Position numbers and translations under genes: made by a program. Under the pieces are notes generated by a model that saw only the letters and a list, made by a program, of their open reading frames with translations, was not told where the DNA came from and searched no databases. A stretch of DNA of 64,000 bases from Methanohalophilus halophilus (GTDB lineage: Archaea > Halobacteriota > Methanosarcinia > Methanosarcinales > Methanosarcinaceae), in assembly GCF_001889405.1 (NCBI RefSeq), contig NZ_CP017921.1:158057-222056 (forward strand), read 5' to 3'. Numbering within the stretch: position 1 is the stretch's first letter; every line of letters starts with the position of its first letter. Below are positions 62,599-64,000 of this stretch, piece after piece.

Positions 62599-64000
62599 GT
62601 GCCTACAAATGCAGAAAAGATAGAGGCACAAAGACGATATCTGGATATGTTACAGGACAAATATAACAAAACTCCTGTATCAATCAAAATAAAGGAAGGG
62701 AAAAATCCAGACCCTCAGAATATAGACATGAAACTGTATAAATGGTTACCATATAAGGATGTATGGCACCTTGTAGAGGAGCCCATATATACACGATCAA
62801 TAATGCCTAATGAAGTGTTTATAGACCCTGACACTGACGATTGGTGGACCATGCAGGCATCTATATCTCGACTTCTGGAATACTGCATGAAAAACTATAT
62901 CCCATTTAATGAATGCGCTTTTAGTGGTGGCAAAGGAATACACGTTTCCTTTTTATTATCTCCTTTTAATCTTCCTGAAAAACTGGAAAGATCTATTAAG
63001 TCATTTAACATAGATTATATGCGAATAATTAGACAGATATTAGTTACCCAACTGTTACAGGAAGCAGCTATTCATCCAGATAAAATCGGCCTTGATTGGG
63101 GCAAAATCAAGTTCAGTAAAGATAGAAAAGGGACACAAGTTCGCTGCTTTGGCACCACTCGTAAAGATGGTAATTTTAAGACCCAGATTGAGTTGGATAA
63201 AATACCAGTTGAGCCTCCAAAACCAGGGAGTTTGCCCCTGAAAATACCAGATAGAATTCAAGAATGGGATATTACAGACACACATTATCACACCATAATA
63301 ATTGAAGCACTAAAAGCAGAATGTGACAGGGTAAAGAAAGCCAATAGGAATCCAACAAAGGATGTTGAAATCAACGATGAACTTCAAAACTTCCCTTGTA
63401 TGCGTTACATTATGGCTAATATTGCCGAAATGAAACATGGACGATATGAAGCAGCTAAGGCGATTGTTCTATTATGCGAAAAACTGGGAAAGTCAGAAGA
63501 TGAAACATACGAAGCAGTACATGAAATCATAAAGAAATGTAAACACTTTACACCTTCGGAACCTGAACTGTATATACATAATGCCATGACTGTCTACGGG
63601 GGAAAATATCACTTTAGCTGCATTAAAACTCGTGATCTTGTGGGTTCCGTTGGATGCGATAAGGATAACTGCCCGATCTCTCAGGCATACAGGCAGGCAC
63701 AGAAACTAACAAAGGCAGACATATCACCCAATACGGTATCGGTTGAGAGGTGGCCAGGATGTATTCATAACGTCCTTGAAGCAAGGGACCCAACCGAAGA
63801 CATGCTTATTTTATTGTCTGCTTTTTTAGGACAGATGGGAATACCTAAAGAATCTGCACAGGCGATATACAAATAGGAAACCGACAACATGCAGCCTTTT
63901 AATATTGCTTATCAAAGGTTAAAAACTTCCAGTTGTGACAAAATCCGGGAAATGGGAATATGTAAACCGGGTCCAAGTTGTATAAATGTTCCAAGTCCTA
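62599..64000 (+). CDS. Archaeal-type primase of the element, with in-frame TAG (partial)
   Basis: PriS-like N-terminal fold: EVFIDPDTDDWW, CAFSGGKGIHVSFLLSP and later HPDKIGLDWGK, then a first PriL-like segment with PCMRYIMANIAEMKHGRYEAA and cysteines near FSCIKTRDLVGSVGCDKDNC. At 63874-63876 a TAG occurs after AQAIYK; the same frame continues without a stop to the window end as ETDNM, LKTSSCDKIREMGICKPGPS with cysteines suited to a PriL Fe-S module. GTG start with AAGGAGG seven bases upstream. Read-through as pyrrolysine is inferred. Confidence 0.82.
63874..63876 (+). other. In-frame TAG in the element primase
   Basis: Codon after AIYK, followed by at least 41 open codons with a cysteine-rich motif typical of the primase large-subunit domain. 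No new start with a ribosome binding site follows the TAG closely. Confidence 0.7.

Larger units (their letters stand above)
58152..64000. mobile_element. Left part of an integrative element at tRNA-Leu
   Basis: Starts at the tRNA-Leu 3' fragment and runs past the window end. Carries a tyrosine integrase, an AbrB-like protein, several short overlapping genes, a repeat cluster, a superfamily I helicase and a primase. Gene density, AT-richness and unknown genes differ from the flanking chromosome. Because the fragment is a 3' half with its end facing left, the intact tRNA-Leu should lie at the right end, outside this window. Confidence 0.82.

Overview
The window comes from a halophilic, methylotrophic methanogen of the Methanosarcinaceae, most likely Methanohalophilus or a close relative. 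Evidence: a dimethylamine methyltransferase gene (mtbB) with an in-frame amber codon at the pyrrolysine position, its corrinoid partner and permease, a methylcobamide:CoM methyltransferase, many archaeal information genes (Top6, Kae1/Bud32, Rpo7/Spt4, S24e/S27ae, aIF2-gamma, aIF1A), and a glycine betaine synthesis cluster (glycine and sarcosine methyltransferases) known from Methanohalophilus portucalensis.

Layout. 1-842: archaeal-type S-adenosylhomocysteine hydrolase, cut by the window edge. 1200-6743: betaine cluster with its own SAM cycle (bacterial-type metK and sahH, gsmT, sdmT, adenosine kinase), preceded by a 25-bp tandem repeat in the metK leader. 7290-14321: deoxyadenosine/SAH deaminase, HD hydrolase, phosphopantothenate synthetase, MtbA/MtaA, EamA transporter, pantoate kinase and CoaBC; with dephospho-CoA kinase at 33 kb the window holds most of the archaeal CoA pathway. 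14.4-25 kb: housekeeping (RlmE, PHP phosphatase, cyclase, RdgB, Bud32, Kae1, Top6A/B, Fcy1-like deaminase, U32). 25.2-32.6 kb: methylamine locus (permease, mtbB, mtbC) divergent from an Msr-type regulator and a two-component system. 32.6-36 kb: translation/transcription genes. 36.2-41.5 kb: two COG1361 surface proteins, an RND exporter and a MarR regulator. 41.8-50.2 kb: KamA-family aminomutase, aIF1A, a CDGSH protein, a decayed citrate synthase beside an intact aconitase, and malic enzyme. 50.2-57.9 kb: stress/redox genes, including a sulfite-reductase-like gene with a frameshift, small ORFs, a cas1 remnant and a HEAT-repeat protein. 58.15 kb to the end: left part of an integrative element at a tRNA-Leu 3' fragment (integrase, AbrB-like protein, small proteins, UvrD-like helicase, primase).

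Most interesting signal: every one of about 64 protein genes whose stop codon I could read ends in TAA or TGA; none ends in TAG. The in-frame TAGs I do see look like sense codons: codon 356 of mtbB, codon 3 of a cyclase-family gene (16908), and one inside the element's primase (63874), where the reading frame and a cysteine-rich motif continue beyond it. This fits genome-wide decoding of TAG as pyrrolysine, reaching a housekeeping hydrolase and a mobile element. Separately, at least three genes with good ribosome binding sites (mtbC, aIF1A, the RND exporter) appear to start at near-cognate codons (ACG, CTG, ATT); the case of initiation factor aIF1A suggests possible autoregulation.
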